From Neptuniibacter sp. (GTDB lineage Bacteria; Pseudomonadota; Gammaproteobacteria; Pseudomonadales; Balneatricaceae), in assembly GCA_030149405.1 (NCBI GenBank), contig JASBRM010000288.1, forward strand, positions 1 through 7,647: a DNA stretch of 7,647 bases, given 5' to 3'. How positions within the stretch are numbered: the stretch's first letter is position 1; each line of letters starts with the position of its first letter. Positions 6,114-7,647 of this stretch are shown here, piece by piece. A model generated the notes under the pieces. That model was not told the DNA's origin. It saw nothing but the letters and a program-made list of their open reading frames with translations, and ran no database searches. The translations under genes and the position numbers were made by a program.

Positions 6114-6914
6114 TCAGAACAAATTAGTTAGTAAAAAACGCGCGCCCACACACAGAAGGAATACCGCAAAGATACGCTTAAGCACAGGGCCGGGCAGGCT
6201 GTGCGCTAGCTTTGCGCCCACTTTTGCAAAAATTGAACTGGTAATCACAATACCAAACAATGCTGGCAAATAGATGAAACCTGCGCTCCAGTCCGGCATA
6301 GCTGGATTAGCCCAACCTTCCCAGATATTTGTCAAAGCACCGATAACTGCAATAGGCAAACCGCAGGCTGCAGAAGTGGCAACGGCTTGCTGCATACTGA
6401 TACCTCGCCAGTTGAAAAAAGGCACAGATAAAGTTCCGCCGCCGATTCCAAAAATGCTGGATAACCAACCAATCACACCCCCTGCAACCACAAAAGCCGG
6501 TTTACTTGTGTGTGTATCATCGGCAACGGGCTTCAGGTTAAATGCCATCTGAATCGCAACCAGTATCACAAAACAGCCCAGAGTAATCTGCAACCACTGT
6601 CCACTCATCTGACCGGCCGTTTTCACGCCGAGAAATGCACCAACCAGTATCCCTAAGGCAACAGGTTTAAAGATATCCCATTGCACAGCACCTTTTTTAT
6701 TATGAGCCATGGCTGAGCTGACAGACGTTATGACGATGGTTGCTAATGAAGTTGCCACCGCGGCATGAGTTAAAACGTCTGATGACATACCCTGCAATTC
6801 AAAAGTGAAGACCAGCACCGGTACGATCAACAACCCACCACCAATACCAAATAAACCTGCAACAACACCTGCCAGAGCACCTAAAATCAGGTAGGTTACT
6901 ATTGTCAGCAACAT
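6114..6914 (-). CDS. TauE/SafE family (DUF81) membrane permease
   Basis: This is a polytopic inner-membrane protein of 266 residues with about eight hydrophobic helices, typical of the TauE/SafE family, whose studied members export sulfite or organosulfur anions; the substrate here is unknown. The family's internal twofold repeat is visible: [15 protein letters not shown] at 20-34 recurs as [15 protein letters not shown] at 153-167, and each is followed by an AVATS motif (52-56 and 177-181). The ATG at 6914 has an AAGG about 10 bases upstream. It precedes lgt by 25 bp, an arrangement also known in pseudomonads, so it is probably the first gene of a two-gene operon. The conserved neighbour says little about the substrate. 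Confidence 0.9.
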   Translation of the reverse strand: MLLTIVTYLILGALAGVVAGLFGIGGGLLIVPVLVFTFELQGMSSDVLTHAAVATSLATIVITSVSSAMAHNKKGAVQWDIFKPVALGILVGAFLGVKTAGQMSGQWLQITLGCFVILVAIQMAFNLKPVADDTHTSKPAFVVAGGVIGWLSSIFGIGGGTLSVPFFNWRGISMQQAVATSAACGLPIAVIGALTNIWEGWANPAMPDWSAGFIYLPALFGIVITSSIFAKVGAKLAHSLPGPVLKRIFAVFLLCVGARFLLTNLF

Positions 6915-7019
6915 CTACAGCTTACCTTTATATAATTACTTAATGGATATCACAGCCACTATACTGTTCAATGGGTTCGCTATCTTACCTAATTCTGCTG
7001 AAGTTTACCTAGGTGCCCT
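6915..7019. promoter_or_regulatory. Divergent intergenic region between TauE/SafE and NRDE genes
   Basis: These 105 bp separate two divergent starts and must hold both promoters. On the plus strand there are TATAAT (6931-6936) and TATACT (6960-6965), each a good -10, but neither has a good -35 at 16-18 bp. On the minus strand a TATAAA box lies so close to the TauE/SafE start that its ribosome site would fall in the promoter. No dyad operator stands out. AGGTG (7011-7015) serves as the NRDE ribosome site. Confidence 0.4.
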
Positions 7020-7647
7020 ATGTGCTTAATAACCTTTGCCTATAAAAGCCATCCTGAGTATTCACTGATTCTTCTCGCCAACCGGGATGAGTTTTATGCC
7101 CGCCCCAGCAAAGCGATGCATTTTTGGGAGGAGCACCCAGATATACTTGCTGGCAAAGACCTTGAACAAGGTGGGACATGGCTTGGAATTAACCAACAGG
7201 GAAAATTTACAGCGGTAACCAATTATCGAGATGGACTGAAAACTAAAGCAAATGCCCTCTCGAGAGGAGCTATCACTCGTGATTTTCTTACATCAGATCA
7301 GGATCCAACAGGTTATTTGAAACAACTTCTTCCAAAACAAGATAAGTTTGGAGATTACAACCTTTTGCTCGGTGATCAATCCGGGATCTACTACCAATCT
7401 AACCGGGAAGGGGCAATCCATGAAATAAAGCCTGGCACGTACGGTCTTAGTAATGCCCTTCTGGATACCCCATGGCCCAAACTCATAAAGGTCAGATCTG
7501 AATTAGCACGTGCATTAAGCAACACTAAATTGAGCTCAAAGAAATTACTCGGAATTATGTCTGATAGCACTCAGGCAGTGACTTCAGAGCTACCCGATAC
7601 CCACATACCGCTGGAATGGGAACAGCTTCTATCATCCTGTTTTATAC
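7020..7647 (+). CDS. NRDE/TANGO2 family protein, N-terminal 209 codons (cut by window edge)
   Basis: The reading frame is open from the ATG at 7020 to the right edge with no stop, so the C-terminus is missing; full members are usually about 250-270 residues. The family name motif is present as ANRDEF (20-25), with MC at the very start, GGTWLGIN (51-58), TNYRD (67-71), SRG (81-83) and YGLSNALLDTPWPK (141-154). The family is placed in the N-terminal nucleophile fold group, and Cys2, exposed after Met removal, is the candidate nucleophile. Eukaryotic TANGO2/HRG-9 relatives have been linked to haem trafficking; the bacterial role is uncertain. An AGGTG lies 4 bases before the ATG. It is divergent from the TauE/SafE-lgt pair. 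Confidence 0.93.
   Translation, partial: MCLITFAYKSHPEYSLILLANRDEFYARPSKAMHFWEEHPDILAGKDLEQGGTWLGINQQGKFTAVTNYRDGLKTKANALSRGAITRDFLTSDQDPTGYLKQLLPKQDKFGDYNLLLGDQSGIYYQSNREGAIHEIKPGTYGLSNALLDTPWPKLIKVRSELARALSNTKLSSKKLLGIMSDSTQAVTSELPDTHIPLEWEQLLSSCFI

Overview
The window reads as a chromosomal segment of a gammaproteobacterium. The reasons are the tRNA-Thr(TGT)/Tyr(GTA)/Gly(TCC)/Thr(GGT)/tuf order, which matches the E. coli tufB operon; the birA-coaX-SPOR gene block directly upstream of it, as I recall it from pseudomonads; a 283-residue thymidylate synthase of the Vibrio type; and tRNA genes that encode their own CCA ends. Base composition is moderate (GC in the 40s by eye). A VPLPA/PEP-CTERM surface protein points to a marine or environmental, exosortase-bearing lineage. 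I cannot name the genus.

Left part (1-3502, all minus strand): the 5' end of tuf runs off the left edge and is preceded by four tRNA genes driven by a strong promoter (TTGCAA, 17 bp, TAATAT) with a GC-rich discriminator. A 12-bp hairpin with a GAAA loop lies between the last tRNA and tuf. Upstream is a tight gene string, folA - birA - coaX - SPOR-domain membrane protein, with overlapping or nearly touching ends: dihydrofolate reductase, biotin ligase/repressor, type III pantothenate kinase and a predicted peptidoglycan-binding protein. The tRNA promoter lies at the 3' end of the SPOR gene, partly inside it.

Middle part (3503-5308): thyA is on the plus strand, divergent from folA across 126 bp. 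It ends in a bidirectional terminator shared with a convergent gene for a secreted VPLPA-CTERM protein. The usual lgt-thyA co-directional order is broken here: thyA is flipped and the CTERM gene sits between it and lgt.

Right part (5309-7647): a TauE/SafE family permease and lgt (prolipoprotein diacylglyceryl transferase) form a minus-strand pair. A divergent NRDE/TANGO2-family gene starts at 7020 and runs off the right edge.

Functionally most genes are housekeeping: folate and thymidylate synthesis (FolA regenerates the tetrahydrofolate that ThyA oxidises), biotin and CoA cofactor supply, lipoprotein maturation, and translation. No phage, IS, CRISPR or defence system is visible. The least expected items are the GNRA hairpin before tuf, the tandem SPOR-like architecture, and the isolated CTERM gene beside an inverted thyA.
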